The notes under the pieces are model-generated. The model was not told the origin of the DNA. It saw only the letters and a list, made by a program, of their open reading frames with translations, and did not search any database. Shown piece by piece: positions 1 through 6,516 of a stretch of 8,243 nucleotides of DNA. The first letter of the stretch is position 1; each line of letters begins with the position of its first letter. Source of the stretch: an uncultured Phycisphaerales bacterium (lineage in GTDB: Bacteria > Planctomycetota > Phycisphaerae > WQYP01); contig CALCHA010000222.1 in the NCBI GenBank assembly GCA_937901265.1, forward strand, positions 1 through 8,243, written 5' to 3'. The position numbers were made by a program, and so were the translations under genes.

Positions 1-1
1 A

Positions 2-85
2 CCCGCGATGGTGGTCACGCTCCGGGCGTGGCTGCCCGATGCGGAAAAACTAGCGAGCTACCAAGGTGACCGGAGGCCTACGTGA
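2..85 (+). CDS. possible 3' end of an upstream gene (partial)
   Basis: The only frame that reads as ordinary protein at the left edge is the one starting at base 2. It runs 27 codons (including TLRAWLPDAEKLASYQGD) to a TGA at 83-85. The other two forward frames also stop within 69 bases but read less like protein. It is too short for a family call. It would end 26 bases before the DoxX-like gene on the same strand, so it could be an upstream operon member. It may also be non-coding. Confidence 0.25.
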   Translation, partial: PAMVVTLRAWLPDAEKLASYQGDRRPT

Positions 86-111
86 CGTGTGGTGCAGATT
101 GATGGCGGCAG

Positions 112-528
112 GTGCTGCGCTGGGCGGCTGTAGTGGGGTTTCTCGCCGCGGGCGCGACCCACTTTCGCTCAATGGCCTTCTACGCGCGGCTTCTTCCGCC
201 ACAGCTGCCTTCGCCGGCGGCGCTGGTCGTGATCTCCGGTATCGCCGAAATGGCCGGCGGCGCGGGGCTGCTGATCCGCCCGCTGCGTCGCTGGGCGGCA
301 GGGGGACTGATTGCCCTGCTGGTCGCGGTTTTTCCGGCCAACGTCTACATGGCTCTCCACCCGGACCATTTTGCCGACCTGCACCTTCCCGCCTGGGTGC
401 TCTACGCGCGGCTGCCGTTGCAAGGCCTGTTCATCTGGTGGATCTACGAAGTGGGTTATGCCGGCGTCTTGCGGGAAAGCGGCTGCAACATCACCGGCCC
501 CAGCAGACCGGCCGGGCGTTCAGGATAA
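112..528 (+). CDS. DoxX-like small integral membrane protein
   Basis: A 138-residue hydrophobic protein with four likely membrane segments, at about residues 3-18, 35-55, 61-82 and 102-117. The second segment carries the small-residue motif SGIAEMAGGAGLLI, and FPANVYMALHPDHF follows the third. Both are typical of the DoxX/DoxX-like family of about 120-140 residue inner-membrane proteins. Family members have loosely defined roles in redox or membrane processes, and no specific substrate can be inferred here. The start is GTG at 112, because an in-frame TGA lies at 100-102 and no ATG is available in this frame nearby. The Shine-Dalgarno is weak. The last 20 or so residues (after YEVGYAGVL) are polar and overlap the 3' end of the convergent hydrolase gene, so they are probably unconserved. 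Family call fairly sure; function unknown. Confidence 0.8.
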   Translation: MLRWAAVVGFLAAGATHFRSMAFYARLLPPQLPSPAALVVISGIAEMAGGAGLLIRPLRRWAAGGLIALLVAVFPANVYMALHPDHFADLHLPAWVLYARLPLQGLFIWWIYEVGYAGVLRESGCNITGPSRPAGRSG

Positions 529-3293
529 GTCGCTCCATTCATCGGCACGTAATCTCCGCGGGTGCCCGGTTTGATGTTCTGCACGTTGATGTCCTTGAAA
601 ATCTTCCAGACCACGCCGCGGCGATCGAAGTCCGCAATGCGGTTCGCGGCGATGTTGGTCACCTCGATCTTCAGGTTGTTGATGCCCGGGTGCAGCGCTT
701 TGCCCACCCGCACGCGGAAGGGCGCCGCCCACAGCGTGCCCAGGTCATGCCCGTTCACCGAGACGCGTGCCGAATCACCCACTTTCCCCAAATCCAGATA
801 ATAGTCGCTGGAAACCGTGGCCGGGGCGGTGATCGTGGCGCTATAGACGGCCGTTCCCGCGAAGTTGTTGTAGGGCACTCCGCGGGTGGCGAAATCGCCC
901 AGTTCGGCGGTCGAAAAATCGGGCGGCAGCTGCTCGGAGGCATCGGTCTTTTCCGTGAAGTGCACGGACCAGTTCGTGGTCACCGGCAGTGCCGGCCCCG
1001 CCGCCTCGACATAGGACCATTTCTCGCCGTCGGGGGCGCGGTCGGTGGTGGTCCGCAGGATGCGCGACTCGCCCACCTGCAGCTGCAGATAAACCTCGGC
1101 GTGGCCCTGATTCTGTCGCAGGGCCGCGGTGCCCACTTCGTCCGACATCATGGGATCGAGAATCACCGCGCCGGTGGCCGGCGTGGCCAGCGGCACCCAG
1201 CCGTCGATGGCCTGCTCGCCCTTGTTGACCACAAAGTAATCAACGCCATCCGGACGGAAACGGCGCGTGAAGCGGATGCCCTGGTCGATCATCGCTTCCC
1301 GCCGCACGCCCGCCTGCGTCAGCAGGGCGTCGAGGTGCGATTCATCGCCGGCAACCATGTGACCTTCCAGCGAGGTGCCCAGGGCCGCAAGCTGGCTGCG
1401 GCGGGCGTCGAGGTTATGCAGGCCCGGGACATCCGTGGGAACCTTGCCGAGGAAAATGATCCGCGCGCCGCCCTTGGCCAGGTCGGCCAGCTTCTGCAGC
1501 GTGGCCACGGGGAGGACCGGCGTCTCGGGAATCAAAATCGTCTTGTACAGGTTGCCCCCCAGCGAGATCCCCTCGCTGCTGGCGCGGGCATCGGTCAGCA
1601 GCGCGTCGGAGACCTCATCGTAGCTGTAACCCTTTTTGAACAGGTCGGTCGCCGTGGTGTAGAAAGGGAACGGCTTCATCCAGTCGCCCGGGGTGGTGAA
1701 CTGGTACATCAGGTCCTGCTTGATCGACTCCAGCGGCTGCCCGCTTCCGATCTCCGTGGCCGTGAGCTTGTGCTGCCAGACCTCGTAAAAGGGCATGTAC
1801 AACAGCACATCGTTGCCCGGCTTGTTGGCCTGGAGAATCGACTGGCAGCGCGCGATGTAGGCATTCATCGCGCCGATGTCGTGGAACATTCCGCCGTTGG
1901 GGCCAAAGTTAACCGACGCGTAAAAGTTGTATCCCGGCCACGGGGCGGAGGCGGGCGAGTAGGGCGTGCCGTGGAAGAAAATGTGGTTCACGCCGGTGAC
2001 AAACAGAAAATCGGTGGGGGCCTTCACATCCGCCAGCGACACGTTGAAGTGATCGCCCAGCCAGGTGAACGATTCGGAGCTGGCAAGCCGCTTTCCGGTG
2101 ACGTGAGCCGCCGAATTGGCCAGCTTCAGGAAGGGGATATTCGATTCGTCGTAGAGGTGGAAGATCTCGCACTCGGGAATGTCGGAGACCGCGTAGGCAT
2201 CGAGAATGTTCGCCGGGCTGCCATGGGCCTGGTTACGCGTCAGCTCACCATGGGCGTGCGCCCAGTCGACCCAGGCCTTCATGTAGGCAAGATGCAGGTC
2301 GGCAATGGTTTCCCGGTAGTCGCACTTCACCCGGGCGCTGGTGTCGGGATCGCCTTCGCCCATCAGCGCCGGGATGTAGGGTCGCAGGTCATACCCACGA
2401 CGGTTCTGGAACTGGGCCAGGAAGTCATCGGTCCAGTTGGCGCCGTAATACTCGAACGAATCGTGGAACTCCGAGCGCGGCCGCGGTGCGGTAAAACCGG
2501 CGGCAGCGAAGGCCTTGTCGAAGACCCCCAGGTAGTCTTTCATGGCCTGCGGGGAGTAGGGATCCAGCACGTTGCCTTCGCCGCCGGGGGCCGAGCGCTT
2601 CACTTTCTGGATGGCGTCGGTCTGCGCCAGCACATACACCTTAAAGGAGCCCGACGCGGGGGCGGTCCAGGTGATCTTCCCCTCCACCAGCGTGTTGGTG
2701 ATGTCGCTCATTTTCCCATCAGATCCCTGCACCCCGACGAACTGCACCTTGCCCTTGGGCAACTCGCCCGTGACCTGGCCCCCCGGAACCACGTCATATC
2801 GCCGCATCTGCACCGACGACGAAGCGTCGGCGGCCGACACGAAGGGCCCTCCGAAGGGCCATCCGGTGCCCGTCGTCATGTCGACGCCAATGCCGATGCG
2901 TTTGCCCTCGGTGGTGGTGTGGGCCAGCATGTCGACCCACTTCGGGGAAAGGAACGGAATTTCGTTGGCTTCATTGCCCTGGACGCCGTAGATGGGGCAG
3001 ATCTCCACGCCTCCCTCGTTGGCGTTGTGAAACAATTCGAGCTGCCGGGTGATGTCCGCCTTGTCCACAGCCGAACCCATCCACCACCAGCGCGTCCAGG
3101 GCTTGTTGGTCTCCGTGAGCACGGGCCAGGCCAGAGCGTCCGATCCCAGCGGCTGGGGCTTGATCACCGTGATGCCACGAGGCGCCGCGGCGGTGGCAGA
3201 GGGCGTGGATTGGGTTGAGCAGGCGGCGATCGTCGCGGCGGCCAGCAGGGAGGAGGCGAGGCGGGCGACGCGGGGAAGGGTGACGGTCGGCAT
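456..3293 (-). CDS. secreted lipoprotein glycoside hydrolase, GH106 (alpha-L-rhamnosidase) type
   Basis: A 945-residue protein. Residues 1-25 form a lipoprotein signal peptide (positively charged start, hydrophobic LASSLLAAATIAAC, lipobox IAA-C25), so it is probably membrane-anchored outside the cytoplasm. The mature part begins with PWTRWWWMGSAVDK (65-78) and GGVEICPIYG (94-103), then FLSPKWVDML (114-123) and GIGVDMTTGTGWPFGGP (134-150). This is the pattern of GH106 catalytic TIM-barrel proteins, which remove alpha-L-rhamnose from plant or microbial polysaccharides. Further conserved-looking blocks are SSESFTWLG (405-413) and GVNHIFFHGTPYSP (434-447), with acidic residues E375, D382 and E407 as active-site candidates; I cannot assign catalytic residues. 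The C-terminus (about 800-940, with VSVNGHDLGTLWAAPFRV and LKIEVTN) looks like a galactose-binding beta-sandwich. The frame is open further upstream to 3581, but the ATG at 3293 has a GGAG six bases ahead and gives the signal peptide. Other carbohydrate specificity is possible. Confidence 0.88.
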   Translation of the reverse strand: MPTVTLPRVARLASSLLAAATIAACSTQSTPSATAAAPRGITVIKPQPLGSDALAWPVLTETNKPWTRWWWMGSAVDKADITRQLELFHNANEGGVEICPIYGVQGNEANEIPFLSPKWVDMLAHTTTEGKRIGIGVDMTTGTGWPFGGPFVSAADASSSVQMRRYDVVPGGQVTGELPKGKVQFVGVQGSDGKMSDITNTLVEGKITWTAPASGSFKVYVLAQTDAIQKVKRSAPGGEGNVLDPYSPQAMKDYLGVFDKAFAAAGFTAPRPRSEFHDSFEYYGANWTDDFLAQFQNRRGYDLRPYIPALMGEGDPDTSARVKCDYRETIADLHLAYMKAWVDWAHAHGELTRNQAHGSPANILDAYAVSDIPECEIFHLYDESNIPFLKLANSAAHVTGKRLASSESFTWLGDHFNVSLADVKAPTDFLFVTGVNHIFFHGTPYSPASAPWPGYNFYASVNFGPNGGMFHDIGAMNAYIARCQSILQANKPGNDVLLYMPFYEVWQHKLTATEIGSGQPLESIKQDLMYQFTTPGDWMKPFPFYTTATDLFKKGYSYDEVSDALLTDARASSEGISLGGNLYKTILIPETPVLPVATLQKLADLAKGGARIIFLGKVPTDVPGLHNLDARRSQLAALGTSLEGHMVAGDESHLDALLTQAGVRREAMIDQGIRFTRRFRPDGVDYFVVNKGEQAIDGWVPLATPATGAVILDPMMSDEVGTAALRQNQGHAEVYLQLQVGESRILRTTTDRAPDGEKWSYVEAAGPALPVTTNWSVHFTEKTDASEQLPPDFSTAELGDFATRGVPYNNFAGTAVYSATITAPATVSSDYYLDLGKVGDSARVSVNGHDLGTLWAAPFRVRVGKALHPGINNLKIEVTNIAANRIADFDRRGVVWKIFKDINVQNIKPGTRGDYVPMNGATYPERPAGLLGPVMLQPLSRKTPA

Positions 3294-3299
3294 GAGGCG

Positions 3300-3303
3300 C
3301 TCC
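3300..3303 (-). promoter_or_regulatory. Shine-Dalgarno of the GH106 lipoprotein gene
   Basis: GGAG on the minus strand, with a six-base spacer to the ATG at 3293. This decides the start in favour of the signal-peptide form over the open frame that continues upstream to 3581. Confidence 0.65.
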
Positions 3304-3394
3304 AGGCGAAAGAAAACAAACGTCCGTCGGTGTGGGGGCGTCGGCAGGGAGGCACTGCGCGAACGCTCACACGCGCGCCATATCCACCGTGCCG

Positions 3395-3410
3395 GTTCAC
3401 GAAGTGTAAC
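3395..3410. promoter_or_regulatory. small inverted repeat in the divergent intergenic region
   Basis: GTTCAC-GAA-GTGTAAC is an imperfect palindrome (CAC/GTG core, GTT/AAC ends, one extra base in the right arm). It lies between the divergently transcribed hydrolase (start 3293) and the small membrane protein gene (start about 3475). Its place, about 100 bases upstream of the hydrolase start, would suit a regulator-binding site. I see no convincing -35/-10 pair for either gene; the best -10-like word on the minus strand is GATATG at 3384-3379. The repeat may be chance. Confidence 0.2.
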
Positions 3411-3474
3411 CCCACCGCCGCGGCCCGTCACCCCGATGCCGCCCCTCTGGACCCTCCGGGGAACGGGTCTTATC

Positions 3475-3687
3475 ATGCCGCAGATGGCAGCGATTTTACC
3501 GATGGCGCAAACCCTCCCGGCAGCAGCCGCCGTGGCCATACCGACGCAGACCGCGTGGGTCTCCACCTTCCTGCTGCTCATCGTGTGGGTCTTTGTCGCC
3601 GCCGTGATCGTCGGGCCGCTGATTCGCTATTTCAAGCTGTTGAAACGCTCGCCGCAGCAATTCGCGGACGATCGGCGGCTGCATTAA
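3475..3687 (+). CDS. small single-pass membrane protein, function unknown
   Basis: A 70-residue product from ATG 3475. It has an Ala-rich N-terminal stretch, one strong membrane helix (about residues 31-50, TFLLLIVWVFVAAVIVGPLI), then a basic segment YFKLLKRSPQQFADDRRLH. The positive residues after the helix suggest the C-terminus is in the cytoplasm. In-frame ATGs at 3484 and 3502 are alternative starts; none has a clear Shine-Dalgarno, and a GGGGA lies 12 bases ahead of 3475. The frame is open far upstream, but that part is the antisense of the hydrolase gene. The stop overlaps the ribosome-binding site of the YajQ gene 12 bases on, so the two are probably co-transcribed. I recognise no family. 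Confidence 0.6.
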   Translation: MPQMAAILPMAQTLPAAAAVAIPTQTAWVSTFLLLIVWVFVAAVIVGPLIRYFKLLKRSPQQFADDRRLH

Positions 3688-3699
3688 AGGAACACCCCC

Positions 3700-4200
3700 A
3701 TGGCCGCGGACCATTCGTTTGACATCGTGTCGGAAGTGGACCTGAACGAGCTGCACAACGCCATCGTTCAGGCACAAAAAGAAATCGTCCAGCGCTTCGA
3801 CTTCCGCGGCACCGCCGCGGCTATCGAGCCGTTGAACACCAAGGACAAGCTCATCACCCTCCTCGCCGACAATGACATCCAGCTGGAAGCGGTGATCCAG
3901 GTGCTGATCACCAAGATGGTCAAGCGCGGCGTCGACGCCAAATCCCTGGATCGCCAGAAGATCGAAGCCGCCACCCACAAAACGGTCCGCCAGAAGATCA
4001 AGCTCAAGAACGGCATCGATCGCGAGACCGCCAAGGCGTTACAGAAGCAGATCGCGGCGCTGGGCGTCAAGGTCCGGGTGCAAATTCAGGGCGAGGCCCT
4101 CCGCGTCGTGGGTGCCAAACTCGACGACCTGCAGACCGTGCAGACGGCCCTGCGAGCCAACCCGCCGGAGGTCGCGATCCAGTTCGACAATTACAAGTGA
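3700..4200 (+). CDS. yajQ: YajQ family nucleotide-binding protein (UPF0234)
   Basis: A 166-residue protein matching the YajQ family over its full usual length of about 160-165. It starts with the family hallmark SFDIVSEVDLNELHNAI (residues 6-22). QRFDFRG follows at 31-37 and the KQIAALGVKVRVQIQGEALRV block near 125-145. The end is VAIQFDNYK, the standard C-terminus. YajQ proteins are small cytosolic proteins with two RNP-like folds; some bind cyclic di-GMP or nucleic acids and act as effectors in proteobacteria, but that activity cannot be read from sequence here. The start at ATG 3700 is supported by AAAGGA at 3686-3691, eight bases ahead. The neighbouring genes give no clue to partner or pathway. 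Family call very sure. Confidence 0.95.
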   Translation: MAADHSFDIVSEVDLNELHNAIVQAQKEIVQRFDFRGTAAAIEPLNTKDKLITLLADNDIQLEAVIQVLITKMVKRGVDAKSLDRQKIEAATHKTVRQKIKLKNGIDRETAKALQKQIAALGVKVRVQIQGEALRVVGAKLDDLQTVQTALRANPPEVAIQFDNYK

Positions 4201-4230
4201 GGGTCGGAATGGTACGATGGGGCGGTTGCT

Positions 4231-4235
4231 GGAGG
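4231..4235 (+). promoter_or_regulatory. Shine-Dalgarno of the antitoxin gene
   Basis: GGAGG six bases before ATG 4242. It fixes the start there rather than at the GTG at 4197, which overlaps the yajQ stop codon and would add 15 atypical residues. Confidence 0.75.
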
Positions 4236-4241
4236 CTGGCC

Positions 4242-4517
4242 ATGGTGTATCGCGGAACGATCCGGGATGGGAGGGTGGAGTTGGAGGGCGCGCCGGTTCT
4301 GCCGGAGGGCGCGCGGGTAGAGGTGAGCGTGGGGGTTCTCGATGAGCACACGCCAGCAGGGGCGTCGCCGCGGGATGTGGCGAGCGATTCGCAACCGAAA
4401 AGCGCGTGGCAGCAACTGGCGAAGCTGGCGGGGCGGATGAATAGCGGGCACCACGACGCGTCGGTGAATCACGATCACTATTTGTATGGGGCCAAGAAGA
4501 GAGAACCGAACGCGTGA
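4242..4517 (+). CDS. antitoxin, AF2212-like/DUF104 type, partner of PIN toxin
   Basis: A 91-residue protein. Its N-terminus MVYRGTIRDGRVELEG, followed by LPEGARVEVSV (20-30), is the beta-strand pattern of the small AF2212-like antitoxin family. The middle is flexible and polar. Residues 56-68 (WQQLAKLAGRMNS) form a likely helix, and the C-terminus has NHDHYLYG (76-83), a motif often seen at the end of antitoxins that pair with PIN toxins. Such antitoxins use the C-terminal part to occupy the toxin active site and often repress their own operon. The stop codon (4515-4517) overlaps the toxin's GTG start, which indicates translational coupling. It lies 41 bases downstream of yajQ on the same strand. 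Confidence 0.8.
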   Translation: MVYRGTIRDGRVELEGAPVLPEGARVEVSVGVLDEHTPAGASPRDVASDSQPKSAWQQLAKLAGRMNSGHHDASVNHDHYLYGAKKREPNA

Positions 4518-4924
4518 ATGCGATTTTTGCGGACACCTCGTATTTCGTTGCGCTATTGGATCGGGACGACGATTTTCATGCAGCGGCATCGGCGTTTTCG
4601 GCGGGGATGCCGCGTCCAATGCTGGTGACCAGTGCGATCATCCAGGAGCTTGGGGCGGCCTTTTCGGGGGTGGCTTACCGGGGCCTCTTGCGGGTGGTCC
4701 TGGAGATTGTGCGGGCTGCAGAGGCGGAGATGGTGCATGTCGATGCGACGCTGCAGCAGCGGGCCATCGAGCTCTTTGAGAAGCGGCGGGACAAGCAGTG
4801 GTCGCTCGCGGATTGCATCTCGTTTCTGGTGATGCGGGATCGGGGCGTCTATGAGGCGGCGACCACGGATCATCACTTTGAGGAGGCGGGATTCATCGCG
4901 CTCTTGCGCAACCCGGTGCAGTGA
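4514..4924 (+). CDS. PIN-domain ribonuclease toxin (VapC-like)
   Basis: A 136-residue single PIN domain. The acidic residues expected for the metal-dependent RNase active site are present: D7 (FADTSYF), E45 (IIQELG), D100 (SLADC) and D119 (ATTDHHF). The Trp/Ser-Leu-Ala-Asp-Cys block and the C-terminal TTDHHFEEAGF are typical of VapC-like toxins, which cleave tRNA or other RNA when the antitoxin is lost. The start is GTG 4514, the only in-frame choice that keeps the first beta strand; the nearby ATG at 4518 is out of frame. The GTGA overlap with the antitoxin stop suggests coupled synthesis. The active-site set is complete, so the toxin should be functional. The RNA target cannot be predicted. 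Confidence 0.9.
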   Translation: MNAIFADTSYFVALLDRDDDFHAAASAFSAGMPRPMLVTSAIIQELGAAFSGVAYRGLLRVVLEIVRAAEAEMVHVDATLQQRAIELFEKRRDKQWSLADCISFLVMRDRGVYEAATTDHHFEEAGFIALLRNPVQ

Positions 4925-4928
4925 TCGA

Positions 4929-5633
4929 ATGAAAAAACCAGAGCTGCAGCTGTTGACCACGACGTTGTGGGAGTATCCCTCGCAGGACTATGGCCGCGAG
5001 CGCCACGGCGACAAAGAGTACGTCGGGGCGACGCCGGCGTGGGTACTCTGGCAGCTGCTGACACGCTACACCCGTGAGAAGGATGTCATCCTCGATCCCA
5101 TGTGCGGATCGGGCACGACGATCGACGTGGCGCAGGAACTGGGGCGCACGCCGCTCGGCTTCGACCTCGCGCCCTCCCGGCCCGACATCCAACCCGCCGA
5201 CGCCCGAAAAATTCCCCTCGAATCCGGCTCCGTCGATTTCGCCTTTGTCGATCCGCCCTATTCGACGCACGTGGATTATTCCGACGATCCACGCTGTATT
5301 GGCAAGCTCGACGCCGGCGGCGAGAATCAGGGAAAAAGCTACTACGACGCGATGGCGAAAGTCATCGACGAACTGCACCGCGTGCTTAAGGATCGCCGCT
5401 ACATGGCGCTCTACGTCTCGGACAGCTTCCGCAAAGGAAAGCCCTTCATGCCCATCGGCTTCGAGCTCTTTGCCCTCCTGCGGCAGAAGTTCAAGCCCGT
5501 GGACATCGTCTCGGTCGTCCGGCACAACCGCACCCTCAAACGCGGCAACTGGCATGCGGCGGCGGTGGAGGGCAACTTCTTCCTGCGCGGGTTCAACTAC
5601 CTCTTCATCATGAAGAAGGAAGAGGCGAAGTGA
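4929..5633 (+). CDS. compact DNA methyltransferase-fold protein (N4/N6-type, DPPY)
   Basis: A 234-residue class I methyltransferase. Residues 55-64 (LDPMCGSGTT) are the S-adenosylmethionine-binding motif I. FD at 78-79 and DA at 91-92 fit motifs II and III, and VDPPYS (107-112) is catalytic motif IV of amino-methyltransferases acting on adenine N6 or cytosine N4. Motif I comes before IV with only about 45 residues between, and the rest is core fold (SYYDAMAKVIDELHRVLK, RYMALYVSDSF, FFLRGFNYLFIMKK). There is therefore no room for a usual target-recognition domain. ATG 4929 lies 4 bases after the toxin stop; no good Shine-Dalgarno is visible, which fits coupling to the toxin. No restriction enzyme gene is nearby, so it is an orphan enzyme. 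The substrate could be DNA or RNA. Confidence 0.85.
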   Translation: MKKPELQLLTTTLWEYPSQDYGRERHGDKEYVGATPAWVLWQLLTRYTREKDVILDPMCGSGTTIDVAQELGRTPLGFDLAPSRPDIQPADARKIPLESGSVDFAFVDPPYSTHVDYSDDPRCIGKLDAGGENQGKSYYDAMAKVIDELHRVLKDRRYMALYVSDSFRKGKPFMPIGFELFALLRQKFKPVDIVSVVRHNRTLKRGNWHAAAVEGNFFLRGFNYLFIMKKEEAK

Positions 5634-5787
5634 GGCCCTCGAGCGCTTCGCTGGCCGGGCTGAGGAGTTCCGCGGTCATCTCCAAGCCGCAGCCGCTCTT
5701 GCAGCAGGGGCACGTCTGCCTCGACAGGGAGCGTAGGCGGGGGCGGGCAATACCATGGTGCCGGGCTGTCGGACCTTCGAATCCCCC
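5608..5787 (-). other. in-frame open stretch after the stop of the minus-strand gene, Cys-rich
   Basis: On the minus strand the frame of the 5788-6402 gene continues, after its TGA, for 59 further codons to a TGA at 5608-5610. It includes RQTCPCCKSGCGLEM, a CxCCxxxC cluster that resembles a zinc-binding knuckle, and a helix-like AELLSPASEALEGL. Almost all codons from about 5750 to 5634 end in G or C, as in the real genes. One plus-strand frame shows the same bias, so this is not proof of coding. There is no ATG, GTG or TTG start before the Cys cluster. It could be a former C-terminus cut off by a stop mutation, or chance. The rest of 5634-5787 shows no clear promoter or terminator. Confidence 0.25.
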
Positions 5788-6402
5788 TCAAAGCCCCTCG
5801 TCCACGCCACCGGTCTCCGCCCTGCCCGCGGAGAGCCATTCGGCGGCAAGTTCCGGCGGCCAGCAGAGGATCGGCAGAACCCCGACGGCCGCAGTGGCTT
5901 CGGGCATCACCACGACCGGCAGCACCTCGTCGGCCAGCCGCTTGCCGGGCAGGCCGCTGCGCCGCCAGGAGGCCGTGGCGACGTAAACCTCGCAGCCCTC
6001 GACAAGATCGAGGGACAGCGAGACGCAGCGCCCCGGCATCCACGGGCGGCGGAGCATCTGGAGCAGCGTCTGCGTCCGCGGATCGCTGCTGCCGGCTTTT
6101 CTGAGATCGCTGACCCGGCGGGCGACAGCGAGGAGTGCACCGCGGTCGTCGACGTACCGTGGGTCGACGCCATACACGAGCAGGACGCGGGCGTCCGGAT
6201 CACTCGCGGGGTTGCACACTTCGATCAGCGCTGCCCACACGACGCTGCCAAAACGGCGCAGCAGTTCGCTGTCGGGGCGGCCGCCGGAGGGGGTGTCGTG
6301 GCGCAGCTGCTCGAAGGCGGTCCGTGCCTGGATGAGCAGACGGCCAAAGCGGCCAAGGGGTGCGGCGTCGCACGGAGTAGGGATGGCAGGGGTGAGAATC
6401 AC
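5788..6402 (-). CDS. hypothetical protein, unrecognised
   Basis: About 204 residues from the GTG at 6402. The open frame goes back to an ATG at 6528, but those extra 42 residues are Pro/Gly/Ala-rich and would overlap the start of the divergent pseudouridine synthase gene. Neither start has a good Shine-Dalgarno. Codon third positions are strongly G/C in this frame, and the product reads as a folded protein: FGRLLIQARTAFEQL, SVVWAALIEVCNP, ARVLLVYGVDPRYVDDRG, CVSLSLDLVEGCEVYVATAS, EVLPVVVMPEATAAVGVLPI. The overlapping long plus-strand frame (5755-6498) is Arg/Gly/His-rich and looks like an antisense shadow. No signal peptide or membrane helix is evident, and I recognise no family. It converges on the methyltransferase gene and is divergent from the pseudouridine synthase gene. 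Confidence 0.6.
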   Translation of the reverse strand: MILTPAIPTPCDAAPLGRFGRLLIQARTAFEQLRHDTPSGGRPDSELLRRFGSVVWAALIEVCNPASDPDARVLLVYGVDPRYVDDRGALLAVARRVSDLRKAGSSDPRTQTLLQMLRRPWMPGRCVSLSLDLVEGCEVYVATASWRRSGLPGKRLADEVLPVVVMPEATAAVGVLPILCWPPELAAEWLSAGRAETGGVDEGL

Positions 6403-6503
6403 GGGTGTCTCGCAGGGCTGCAGGTCTGCCTTGCATCGGCGAGGCGGAGCGCCGGCATAAGCGCCAGGGGGGCTGCGTCCGGGAAGATGGCCCGGTAACG
6501 CGC

Positions 6504-6510
6504 AAGGAGG
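6504..6510 (+). promoter_or_regulatory. Shine-Dalgarno of the pseudouridine synthase gene
   Basis: A perfect AAGGAGG six bases ahead of GTG 6517. It favours that start over ATG 6535, which has no Shine-Dalgarno. Confidence 0.75.
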
Positions 6511-6516
6511 GCCCGC

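Noticed and set aside
66..3218. 1050-codon open frame on the plus strand
   Set aside because: Rich in Arg, His, Gly and Gln with no domain pattern. It is the antisense of the GH106 gene, whose minus-strand product has a signal peptide and family motifs.
4929..5633. Complete restriction-modification system
   Set aside because: No endonuclease or specificity gene is present; the neighbours are a toxin-antitoxin pair and an unrelated unknown gene.
5756..5790. tRNA-like TTCGAAT (5776-5782), and CACCA on the other strand
   Set aside because: The bases on either side do not form a five-base T stem on either strand, and no acceptor or anticodon arm could be found.
5755..6498. 247-codon plus-strand open frame
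   Set aside because: Reads as a His/Arg/Gly-rich shadow. The opposite strand gives a more protein-like product with a cleaner codon bias.
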